A stretch of DNA of 7,625 nucleotides from Flavobacteria bacterium RIFCSPLOWO2_12_FULL_31_7 (GCA_001800945.1 MGWJ01000042.1:1-7625), one strand, 5' to 3'. Counted from the first letter of the stretch, positions 1-6,336 are shown. The notes: generated from the letters alone by a model not told the origin. Made by a program: numbers and translations.

Positions 1-1032
1 ATTAAAAAATTAGATAAAGTTGAACGAATTGAAGTGGATGAAGATGACAATTCGGTGATGAATATTTCGTTTCCCGTCTCAAAAGTTCCAGGAAGAGTGG
101 TAATTGAAGCCGAACATGTAACGAAAGCTTACGGCGACAAAACCATTTTAAAAAATATTTCTCTTTTAGTAGAACGTGGTAGTAAAATTGCTTTTGTAGG
201 TCAAAATGGTCAAGGGAAATCGACTTTCATTAAAGCCATTGTAAACGAATTTGAATATGAAGGTTCCATCAAATTAGGACATAATGTGCAAGTGGGTTAT
301 TTTGCTCAAAATCAGGCGGAATATTTAGATGGTGAAATTACTTTATTGCAAACTATGGAAGATGCCGCAACGGATACCAATCGCGCGAAAGTCCGAGACA
401 TGTTAGGCTCGTTTTTATTCCGTGGTGATGATGTAGAGAAAAAAGTAAAAGTGCTTTCTGGAGGCGAAAGAAACCGTTTGGCTTTATGTAAATTGTTATT
501 GCAACCGATCAATGTTTTGGTGATGGATGAACCCACGAATCACTTGGATATTAAATCGAAAAATGTATTGAAAGCGGCGCTTCAAAAATACGAAGGCACA
601 CTGCTACTCGTTTCCCACGATAGAGATTTTTTACAAGATATGTCGAATTTAGTGTACGAATTTAAAGACCAAAAAATCAAAGAATATTTAGGTGATATCA
701 ATTATTTCTTAGAACAACGCAACTTAGAAAACATGCGCGAAGTCGAGAAAAAAGATATTGATAAAAAAGAAACCGTTACAAACACGAATTCTAAAGCTTC
801 TTACGAAGACCAAAAGAAAAACAAATCGTTACAAAATAGATTGTCAAAAATTGAAAGTCAAATTCAACAATTAGAAAAAGACATTCAAAACGACGACAAG
901 GAATTAGCTTCTAATTACGATAAACATGCAGAAAATGCAGCATTTTTCACTGCATATAACAAGAAGAAACAAGAGTTAGAAAAACTTCTAGAAGATTGGG
1001 AAATTGTTCAGGAAGAGATAGATAATTTGTAA
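1..1032 (+). CDS. ABC-F family ATPase, C-terminal half (5' end outside window)
   Basis: Cytoplasmic ATPase of the ABC-F family: paired nucleotide-binding domains without membrane segments, acting at the ribosome on translation. The reading frame is open from base 1. The GTG at 34 lies inside conserved linker sequence (KLDKVERIEVDEDD) and is not the start. Visible in the 343-residue fragment are the end of the inter-domain linker and the complete second ATPase domain: Walker A GQNGQGKST (nt 199-225), Q-loop FAQN, signature LSGGE (nt 454-468), Walker B with catalytic Glu in VLVMDEPTNHLD, and H-loop VSHDRDF. From about residue 235 a charged, Lys/Glu-rich stretch predicts the C-terminal coiled coil of Uup/YfmR-like members. 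The first ATPase domain should lie to the left. The gene ends with TAA and has no strong terminator directly after it. The family is certain; the subgroup (housekeeping or antibiotic-protection) cannot be told from this half. Confidence 0.95.
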   Translation: MKKLDKVERIEVDEDDNSVMNISFPVSKVPGRVVIEAEHVTKAYGDKTILKNISLLVERGSKIAFVGQNGQGKSTFIKAIVNEFEYEGSIKLGHNVQVGYFAQNQAEYLDGEITLLQTMEDAATDTNRAKVRDMLGSFLFRGDDVEKKVKVLSGGERNRLALCKLLLQPINVLVMDEPTNHLDIKSKNVLKAALQKYEGTLLLVSHDRDFLQDMSNLVYEFKDQKIKEYLGDINYFLEQRNLENMREVEKKDIDKKETVTNTNSKASYEDQKKNKSLQNRLSKIESQIQQLEKDIQNDDKELASNYDKHAENAAFFTAYNKKKQELEKLLEDWEIVQEEIDNL

Positions 1033-1040
1033 AAACGATA

Positions 1041-1069
1041 GGTGTCAGTCTGAGCGGAGTCGAAGACCT
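1041..1069. repeat. Intergenic repeat of the CTGAGCGGAGTCGAAG type
   Basis: Nine bases after the ABC-F stop lies CTGAGCGGAGTCGAAG (1050-1065), flanked by AGGT (1040-1043) and ACCT (1066-1069), which can pair. AGTCT (1047-1051) and AGAC (1064-1067) offer an alternative small stem. From memory, this core recurs between genes in many Flavobacteriaceae genomes, often with flanking TGTCA or TGACA. Only one copy is visible here, so calling it a repeat rests on that recollection. It is more GC-rich than its surroundings. It may weakly slow or end ABC-F transcription, but it lacks a clean stem and long T-run. Confidence 0.5.
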
Positions 1070-1072
1070 TTT

Positions 1073-1317
1073 AACTTAAAATATATTATAGTTTTAATTT
1101 CTTTTTTGTAGCTAAATCCAGCTTTCCATTACAAAATTTTGGTTCATCTTTAAGTTTTTAAAACTATTAAAAGCGCTTCTTAGGTCGCGTTTTAAAAGTA
1201 AAAAAACTAGAAAAAAGAAAACAAAAAAGTTTTCCATTAAAATCTGGGCTAGGAAAATAGTAAAAATAGAAATTTTGAATACTAATCAAAATACGAAACC
1301 CAAACTTACCCGCAAAC
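1073..1317. other. Intergenic stretch without a recognised gene
   Basis: I find no supported gene here. The minus strand can be read as a short open stretch (1167-1385), but its composition is low-complexity (many Phe, Lys, Tyr), it has no recognisable domain, and its start lies inside the inverted repeat to the right. Past its stop the same frame shows three stop codons in four codons, then 23 open codons (1155 down to 1089) with mixed composition. This could be a decayed gene fragment or chance. A 9-bp AT-rich inverted repeat (TTTTAAAAC at 1156-1164 and its complement at 1189-1197) brackets the palindrome AAGCGCTT (1171-1178). It has no T-run suited to termination. Confidence 0.5.
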
Positions 1318-1414
1318 TTGTCATGCTGAAAGCATCTCTTTTTGTTTGTATTTAATGGATTACGTGAATTACATTGCTTGACCATCTTTGTGTGAGACCC
1401 TTTCAGGGTGACAA
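1318..1414. repeat. Imperfect 21-bp inverted repeat around a 55-bp spacer
   Basis: The left arm, 1318-1338, begins TTGTCATGCTGAAAG. The right arm, 1394-1414, ends CTTTCAGGGTGACAA. The reverse complement of the right arm matches the left at 17 of 21 positions. The GTCATGCTGAA and TTCAGGGTGACA motifs belong, from memory, to a class of short repeats scattered between genes in Flavobacteriia. The 55-bp spacer (1339-1393) shows no coding signal. The paired arms could form a long stem in RNA, or be the ends of a small non-autonomous element. I see no target-site duplication directly outside the arms. Confidence 0.55.
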
Positions 1415-1453
1415 AATTGTGGTAAATTTATACTTATCTTGAAAACCAGATTC

Positions 1454-1571
1454 GCGTTAGTGATGGGAACGGCATCTCCCGATTTTTCATCGGGAATATA
1501 GTGGACAGCACGACTTCGTTGTGGCAAGAAACCTGAAATAAAAAGTAATACTTATACAACGAGGGAACGCC
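1454..1571 (+). ncRNA. Structured RNA-like intergenic element (three hairpins and a closing stem)
   Basis: Read on the plus strand, several helices fit together. GCGTT (1454-1458) pairs with AACGC (1566-1570) and closes the element. GATG (1462-1465) pairs with CATC (1473-1476) around GGAACGG. TCCCGAT (1477-1483) pairs perfectly with ATCGGGA (1489-1495). CACGAC (1509-1514) pairs with GTTGTG (1518-1523), with one G-U pair. Unpaired ATATAGTGGACAG joins the second and third hairpins. From memory this layout (CGGCATC, hairpin, ATATAGYGGA, then ACGAGGGAACGCC) recurs in Flavobacteriaceae intergenic regions. It may be the motif catalogued as Flavo-1, but I cannot confirm the name. A terminator follows about 20 bases later. 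I found no convincing promoter. Its function is unknown, and transcription and strand are inferred. Confidence 0.45.
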
Positions 1572-1591
1572 AAAAAAAAACTTCATGAAAT

Positions 1592-1626
1592 AAAAAAGAG
1601 TCCCGATTGCTCGAGACTCTTTTTTT
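1592..1626. terminator. Bidirectional rho-independent terminator
   Basis: GAGTC (1598-1602) pairs with GACTC (1615-1619). After one C-A mismatch, CGA (1604-1606) pairs with TCG (1611-1613) around the loop TTGC. Six A bases (1592-1597) precede the stem and seven T bases (1620-1626) follow it, so it has a U-tract on either strand. It lies 20 bases past the minus-strand peptidase stop and would end that transcript. It could equally end plus-strand transcription coming from the ABC-F gene or the structured element. Confidence 0.85.
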
Positions 1627-1646
1627 ATATTTAAAACTTGTGTGAA

Positions 1647-3794
1647 TTATTTCACTAAAGTCATTTCATCTACAATGTGTTTCGCACCAGAGAAGTTTTC
1701 GATTACCCAAAGTACATAACGAATATCTACGTTAATTGTTCTTTGTAGTTTTTTATCAAAAATTACGTCACCAGCCATCGCTTCAATGTTACCATCAAAT
1801 GCTAAACCGATTAATTCTCCTTTTCCGTTTAATACTGGAGAACCTGAGTTTCCACCTGTAATATCGTTATCAGTTAAGAAACAAACGTGTAAAGAACCAT
1901 CTTTATCTGCATAACGACCGTATTCTTTTTTAGCGCTCATGTCTAATACTTTTGCAGGTAAATCAAATTCTAAATCCCCTTTTTTGTATTTTTTAACTTG
2001 ACCAGCTAAAGTAGTGTAGTTATTTACAGTTGCATCATTTCTTTTGTCAGCTGGTAACGAACGAACTTTTCCGTAAGTTAAACGTAAAGTAGAGTTAGCA
2101 TCAGGATATAAAGTTGTACCGATTTTAGATTCTCTTAAACCTTCTACTAATAAACGGAAAGAGGCTCCGAAATCATTTTGAGCTTTCATTAACTCGTCAC
2201 TTCTTTTACCAATATGAGCAGTTAAATCAGAAGATAAAACATATAAAGGATCGTTTGTTAACATGGCTTCACTTGGTAAATCTAAGAACGCTTTGATTTT
2301 GTCTTTTGAAGTAAAAATACTTAAATCGAAAGCTGCATTTACATATTTAGTAAAATCACCATTGTTTTCCTTCGCTAATTTTTCAACCGTTGGAGCTAAA
2401 GTATAACCTGCTTTTTTTGCGTATAAATTTAATTGAGCGGCTAAAATATCTTTTTCTGCAGGAATATGTAATTCTTTGAACATTTCATCTGCCATTTCTA
2501 AAATACCAGGAGCCATTTCTGCACGTTTTGCAGCATCTGCTTTTGTATATAGATCTAATTGTCTTCCTAAAGATCTACTTACTGTACCGAAAGCAGACGT
2601 TCTGAATAATTGTTGTAAGTAGTTATCATGACGAGATTTTTCATTCGTCATGGCGTAAAACTTATTAATTGTAGCTACAACATTTCCGTATTTTGCTTTG
2701 TTTGCTGGTTTATTAGCCCATTTGTTAAATTTAGCTTCTTGAGCTGCTTTAGATTTAGCGGTACCAAATTTTGTTAACGCATCAATCATACCTTGACGGT
2801 TTTTCCAGTAATTCGCTACACCTGCAAATTTTGAAGCATAAATTAAGTTTAAAGCATCAGATTGAACCATGTATTTTTTCATGTTGTCCATTCCTGTTTT
2901 TGAACCTTCTACCCAAGCTGGGTAAGCAAATTTTACGTTTTGCTCAATTCCACCTGCTGGCATCCAACGGTTTGTACGACCTGGATAACCTAAAATCATA
3001 GCGAAATCATTTTCTTTCACTCCACCTAAATTAACTGGTAAATGGTGTTTTGGTTTAAGAGGTACATTATTTGGAGAATATTCTGCTGGATTTCCATTGG
3101 CATCTGCATAAATTCTGAACATTGAGAAATCTGCTGTATGACGTGGCCATTCCCAGTTGTCTGTATCACCACCAAATTTTCCTAAACTTTCTGGAGGTGT
3201 TCCTACTAAACGTACATCTTTATAATCTTGGTAAACGAAATAGTAGTATTCATTTCCTTGGAAAAATGGACGAACAGAAACGGTATATTTTCCACCTTCG
3301 TTATTTTCTTTTTCGATTTTTGCAATTTCTTGATTGATTGCTTTTTCTCTATCAGCTTCACTCATACTTGGGTTTACCACTGATAAAATTCTTTTTGAAC
3401 AATCGTCCATACGAACGAAGAAACGTACAAATAAACTAGAAGGCTTTAACTCTTCTTTTCTGTTTGCTGCCCAATATCCATCTTTTAAGTAGTTTTTTTC
3501 TGCAGAAGATAATTCGGCAATCGCATCATAACCACAGTGGTGATTCGTTAATACTAATCCGTCTTTAGAAATTAATTCAGCTGTACAACCTCCGTTAAAT
3601 TGCACGATAGCATCTTTTAAACTGTGATTGTTAATACTGTAAATTTCTTGAGGTGTTAATTGTAACCCCATTTTTTGCATATCGCGGTGGTTTAATCTTT
3701 CGATAAACATTAAAAACCACATTCCTTCGTCAGCCTTTACACTAAATGGGATTAGCATAAATGCAGCCACTAAGGATACAATAATTTTTTTCAT
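1647..3794 (-). CDS. dpp7: Periplasmic S46 dipeptidyl-peptidase, DPP7 type
   Basis: Serine exopeptidase that removes dipeptides from the N-terminus of oligopeptides in the periplasm. The 715 residues fit the family length of about 710-720. Residues 1-21 are a signal peptide, and cleavage before DEGMW gives the usual mature start. The chymotrypsin-like triad is visible as His86 (TNHHC), Asp222 (RHTADFS) and Ser650 (GGNSGSP). Asn213, Trp214 (TDNWEWP) and Asn328 (ANYWKN) match residues known in the family to hold the substrate amino terminus. Residues from about 290 to 560 form the helical domain inserted in the S46 fold. The residue 18 after the catalytic serine is Gly668. In this family Gly indicates DPP7 (hydrophobic/broad P1), whereas Arg or Ser indicates DPP11 (Asp/Glu at P1). 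The gene has its own terminator and a 203-bp upstream gap with a candidate promoter. The ATG at 3794 is supported by the signal peptide. Confidence 0.95.
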   Translation of the reverse strand: MKKIIVSLVAAFMLIPFSVKADEGMWFLMFIERLNHRDMQKMGLQLTPQEIYSINNHSLKDAIVQFNGGCTAELISKDGLVLTNHHCGYDAIAELSSAEKNYLKDGYWAANRKEELKPSSLFVRFFVRMDDCSKRILSVVNPSMSEADREKAINQEIAKIEKENNEGGKYTVSVRPFFQGNEYYYFVYQDYKDVRLVGTPPESLGKFGGDTDNWEWPRHTADFSMFRIYADANGNPAEYSPNNVPLKPKHHLPVNLGGVKENDFAMILGYPGRTNRWMPAGGIEQNVKFAYPAWVEGSKTGMDNMKKYMVQSDALNLIYASKFAGVANYWKNRQGMIDALTKFGTAKSKAAQEAKFNKWANKPANKAKYGNVVATINKFYAMTNEKSRHDNYLQQLFRTSAFGTVSRSLGRQLDLYTKADAAKRAEMAPGILEMADEMFKELHIPAEKDILAAQLNLYAKKAGYTLAPTVEKLAKENNGDFTKYVNAAFDLSIFTSKDKIKAFLDLPSEAMLTNDPLYVLSSDLTAHIGKRSDELMKAQNDFGASFRLLVEGLRESKIGTTLYPDANSTLRLTYGKVRSLPADKRNDATVNNYTTLAGQVKKYKKGDLEFDLPAKVLDMSAKKEYGRYADKDGSLHVCFLTDNDITGGNSGSPVLNGKGELIGLAFDGNIEAMAGDVIFDKKLQRTINVDIRYVLWVIENFSGAKHIVDEMTLVK

Positions 3795-3862
3795 AATTTG
3801 TTAAGTTTAAATTTTAAAACCTGCATTTACAGATTTCGTAAAATAGTTTGTTATTTGTGATG

Positions 3863-3870
3863 CGAATATA
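3863..3870 (-). promoter_or_regulatory. Candidate -7 element for the S46 peptidase gene
   Basis: The minus strand reads TATATTCG, one mismatch from the Bacteroidota -7 consensus TAnnTTTG. It would give a leader of roughly 65 bases. No clear TTG -33 element is seen at the expected spacing, only T-rich sequence. It sits between the metalloprotease terminator and the S46 start, where a promoter is expected. Confidence 0.4.
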
Positions 3871-3943
3871 CTTTATTTTTAAAAAATAATCTAAAAATTC
3901 CCTAATCAATCAAACATGTTAAGTAAATTTTAACTTTTTAAAA

Positions 3944-3974
3944 TAAAAAAAGCGCTCCAAGATAGAGCGCTTTT
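3944..3974. terminator. Rho-independent terminator after the metalloprotease gene
   Basis: AAAAGCGCTC (3948-3957) pairs perfectly with GAGCGCTTTT (3965-3974) around a 7-base loop. The A-run at 3945-3950 becomes a U-tract on the minus strand. It is 23 bases beyond the metalloprotease stop codon, so it ends that transcript and separates it from the S46 gene. A shorter T-run (3971-3974) means weaker function on the plus strand. Confidence 0.85.
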
Positions 3975-3997
3975 AGAATAAATATTTGTTAAAGATA

Positions 3998-5269
3998 TTA
4001 TTCTATAATTATTTTTTTAGTGATTAAACCTTCATTCGTTTTAATATTCATGAAGTAAATTCCTTTACTAATTTCATCTTGAATTTTAATTTCTTTGACT
4101 AAATCTGAATTTTGATAAAACTCATTAATGTAAACCACTTTACCAGTAATATCAAAAATTTCTACATTAAAATCAGAAACCACTTCTTTAAATTGTAAAT
4201 TGAAAGTTCCGTTATTTGGATTTGGATAGAATGAAAAATTAGACGCTAAAAAACTTGTATTACTTAATACATCAGCTTTAAACTCACTTAAAATGGTATT
4301 AATATAAGCCAATGCTCTTGTAGCTTGACCTGCAGTAAACATATACATACACGGATCATTCACATAATCCATATAATTCATCGTCAGCGATTTCAATGTG
4401 CCACATGCAGCAATAGAACCGTTAGCAGGACAACCATAAGTTTCATTTGTTACTCTAGGAGTATCACAAACTCTATCGCCTTCTGTTGTACAACTAGCTC
4501 CGGCAGGACTACAACTTGTAGATGCAAAAGTATGATCTAAATTAAAAAAGTGACCTAACTCGTGAGTTACAGTTCTTCCTAAATTGAAATTTGGATTTGG
4601 CTCATACCCAGGGCAACCAGAACCTGTTCCGAAACAGAAAGTATTCATCACAACTGTTTCTCCAGCTGCTGGTGAACCCGCTAATGGCGAATAACCTAAT
4701 ATTGAACTACCTTCGTCTCTAATAACAAAATTCATATAACCTGCCCAAGTTGCATCACTATCTGCACCACCTAAAAAATCAGTTCCAAAAGTAACGGCAG
4801 CAGTACCGTTAGCAATTCCTGTTCCTGCTGGATGATTTTGAGTAGCGATTACAAATTGTACATCTAAATCTCCAATATTTACACCTGGGTAAAATGCACT
4901 TGCTGCTGCCCAATTAGATAAATCAGAGTTGGTAGCGTTATAATCTGCATTAATAACATCAATTTGAGTTTGCGCAAAATTTCTAAAACATGTTTTAGTT
5001 GCCGCACTACTCGAATTAGAAACAGACGGAAAGTGTACAGCTACTGGAATTGTAATAGTTGCGCTTGGACTTAATAAAGCGTTTTTGGAAGCTTGTTGCG
5101 TCATAAGTTTTTGCAACTCAACTTCAAATTTAGCTTGTCTTTCCTCGTACTGTTTTTTCAGCACTGGATTGAACATAATTTTGTCCATGTGTTCTTGCAT
5201 ACCGCAAGTTCTTTGTTGCCCGAAACTAAAGGAAACAACAAAAAGTAGTAAAAGTAATTTGGTTTTCAT
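3998..5269 (-). CDS. Secreted M43-like zinc metalloprotease with T9SS sorting domain
   Basis: Zinc endopeptidase exported through the Sec system and then across the outer membrane by type IX secretion. Residues 1-17 are a signal peptide (cut after SFG, before QQ). Residues 18 to about 70 look like a charged propeptide, starting with RTCGM, whose Cys22 could act as a cysteine switch. The metzincin zinc site is HELGHFFNLDH (236-246): His236, His240 and His246 bind zinc and Glu237 is catalytic. The Met-turn is in LTMNYMDY, with Met300. Several cysteines from 212 to 307 suggest disulphides. Residues about 341-423 are a type A T9SS C-terminal domain, with the motifs FSFYPNPNNGTFNL, VEIFDITGKVV and KGIYFMNIKT and a basic end, KKIIIE. 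This layout fits the cytophagalysin/pappalysin family (M43). Its natural substrate cannot be read from the sequence. The 56-bp gap to obg holds a candidate promoter. Confidence 0.93.
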   Translation of the reverse strand: MKTKLLLLLFVVSFSFGQQRTCGMQEHMDKIMFNPVLKKQYEERQAKFEVELQKLMTQQASKNALLSPSATITIPVAVHFPSVSNSSSAATKTCFRNFAQTQIDVINADYNATNSDLSNWAAASAFYPGVNIGDLDVQFVIATQNHPAGTGIANGTAAVTFGTDFLGGADSDATWAGYMNFVIRDEGSSILGYSPLAGSPAAGETVVMNTFCFGTGSGCPGYEPNPNFNLGRTVTHELGHFFNLDHTFASTSCSPAGASCTTEGDRVCDTPRVTNETYGCPANGSIAACGTLKSLTMNYMDYVNDPCMYMFTAGQATRALAYINTILSEFKADVLSNTSFLASNFSFYPNPNNGTFNLQFKEVVSDFNVEIFDITGKVVYINEFYQNSDLVKEIKIQDEISKGIYFMNIKTNEGLITKKIIIE

Positions 5270-5300
5270 TTTGGGGAAAAATTTAAATTAGCCCCCCAAA
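5270..5300 (-). promoter_or_regulatory. Hairpin leader directly before the metalloprotease start codon
   Basis: On the minus strand TTTGGGG (5300-5294) is complementary to CCCCAAA (5276-5270), with a 17-base AT-rich loop. The last stem base touches the ATG at 5269. If transcription starts about four bases past the candidate -7 element, the mRNA would begin within the G-run, so nearly the whole leader of about 24 bases would be this hairpin. Pairing is exact, but formation and any effect on translation are inferred. Confidence 0.4.
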
Positions 5301-5304
5301 AATA
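5297..5304 (-). promoter_or_regulatory. Candidate -7 element for the metalloprotease gene
   Basis: The minus strand reads TATTTTTG, a full match to the Bacteroidota -7 consensus TAnnTTTG, 27 bases before the start codon. The -33 region falls at the end of obg and is T-rich without a clear TTG. In such AT-rich DNA a chance match is possible, but the position between two genes supports it. Confidence 0.5.
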
Positions 5305-5319
5305 TAAAAAAATAGTTAT

Positions 5320-5343
5320 AAAATGTTAAATATTTAACATTTT
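5320..5343. terminator. Perfect 24-bp palindrome over the obg stop codon, possible terminator
   Basis: AAAATGTTAAAT (5320-5331) is followed at once by its exact reverse complement (5332-5343). As RNA it can form a 10-bp stem with an ATAT loop. It contains the last codons of obg (Met-Leu-Asn-Ile) and the TAA stop. On the minus strand it is followed by TTTT-rich sequence including seven T bases (5306-5312), so it may be the obg terminator, although the stem has only two G-C pairs. A binding site for a dimeric protein is another possibility. Confidence 0.45.
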
Positions 5344-6327
5344 CCACAATTTATCTTTCAATTCTGTCAAACCTTGTTGCGCAACAGATGAAATAAACAT
5401 ATAGTCCAATCCTTTCAATTCTTTATCTAATTGCTGCTTCATTTCCTTTTTTAATTCTTCATCTAGCATATCAGATTTAGAAATCACTAGCAATCTATCT
5501 TTGTCTAACATTTCAGGATTGTAGCGTCTTAATTCATCTAAAAGAATTTCGTATTCTTTTTTAATATCATCAGCATCAGCTGGAACTAAAAACAATAAGG
5601 TAGAATTTCTTTCGATGTGACGTAAGAAATAATGACCTAATCCTTTACCTTCGGCAGCACCTTCAATAATTCCAGGAATATCAGCAATTACAAACGATTG
5701 AAAATCTCGGTAAGCTACAATTCCTAAATTTGGCTTTAAAGTAGTAAAAGCGTAATCAGCAATTTTTGGTTTTGCTGATGTTAATACAGATAATAAAGTC
5801 GATTTTCCAGCATTTGGGAAACCTACTAAACCAACATCTGCTAAAACTTTTAATTCTAAAATTACGTCTACTTCTTCACCAGGAATTCCGGGTTGAGCAT
5901 AACGAGGTGTTTGGTTGGTAGCACTTCGGAAATTCCAGTTTCCTAACCCCCCTTTTCCACCACGGGCTAAAATTTTAGTTTCGCCATCTTCTGTGATTTC
6001 GAATAAAACTTCTCCTGTTTCTTTATCTTTTACAACAGTACCTAATGGCACTTCAATGTATTTATCTTCACCATCATGCCCAGTACTTCTACTACTTCCT
6101 CCATCACCACCGTGACCAGATTTTACATGTCGCAAAAATTTCAAATGGAATAAAGTCCATAAATTTTTACTTCCTCTAATGATAACATGACCTCCACGAC
6201 CACCATCTCCACCATCTGGGCCACCTTTTTCAATAAATTTTTCTCTATGTAAGTGAGAAGAGCCCTTCCCACCTTTACCAGATGCAACATATATTTTAAC
6301 GTAATCTACGAAATTTCCTTCAGTCAT
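5326..6327 (-). CDS. obg: Obg GTPase (CgtA)
   Basis: Essential GTP-binding protein that associates with the large ribosomal subunit and links ribosome maturation to growth state. Residues 1 to about 158 form the glycine-rich Obg fold, with GKGGKGS, GGPDGGDGGRGG, GHGGDGG and GGKGGLGNWNFRS. The GTPase domain follows: G1 GFPNAGKS (169-176), switch I TT (195-196), G3 DIPG (216-219), G4 SKSD (283-286; consensus NKxD with Ser for Asn) and G5 SSVAQQG (313-319). At 333 residues it ends after the GTPase domain and lacks the C-terminal OCT domain of Bacillus Obg, which is usual in Bacteroidota. The start MTEGNFVDYVKIYV matches the family and is preceded by an A-rich leader without a Shine-Dalgarno sequence. 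A 185-bp gap with a good -7 match lies upstream. Confidence 0.97.
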   Translation of the reverse strand: MTEGNFVDYVKIYVASGKGGKGSSHLHREKFIEKGGPDGGDGGRGGHVIIRGSKNLWTLFHLKFLRHVKSGHGGDGGSSRSTGHDGEDKYIEVPLGTVVKDKETGEVLFEITEDGETKILARGGKGGLGNWNFRSATNQTPRYAQPGIPGEEVDVILELKVLADVGLVGFPNAGKSTLLSVLTSAKPKIADYAFTTLKPNLGIVAYRDFQSFVIADIPGIIEGAAEGKGLGHYFLRHIERNSTLLFLVPADADDIKKEYEILLDELRRYNPEMLDKDRLLVISKSDMLDEELKKEMKQQLDKELKGLDYMFISSVAQQGLTELKDKLWKMLNI

Positions 6328-6336
6328 TTTATTTTG

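Noticed and set aside
34..36. GTG as start of the ABC-F protein
   Set aside because: The frame is open to the window edge and the preceding residues are conserved linker sequence, so the gene is cut by the edge.
312..536. Minus-strand open frame opposite the ABC-F ATPase domain
   Set aside because: Antisense shadow of the conserved ATPase motifs.
1167..1385. Minus-strand open frame of 72 codons between the repeats
   Set aside because: Low-complexity, Phe/Lys-rich, no domain, start inside a repeat arm and no promoter or ribosome-site signal; kept only as a weak pseudogene observation.
1383..1390. Plus-strand CATCTTTG as a promoter for the structured element
   Set aside because: It misses the first consensus base, has no suitable -33 element and lies in the spacer of the inverted repeat.
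2771..3337. Plus-strand open frames opposite the S46 gene (2771-3001 and 3122-3337)
   Set aside because: They are antisense shadows of a well-conserved coding region, with no homology-like features.
4325..5291. Plus-strand open frames opposite the metalloprotease gene (4325-4540, 5085-5291)
   Set aside because: Repetitive or low-complexity products of antisense reading; the minus-strand protein has catalytic and sorting motifs.
5915..6115. Plus-strand Pro/Ser-rich open frame opposite obg
   Set aside because: It is the complement of the glycine-rich Obg codons, not a gene.
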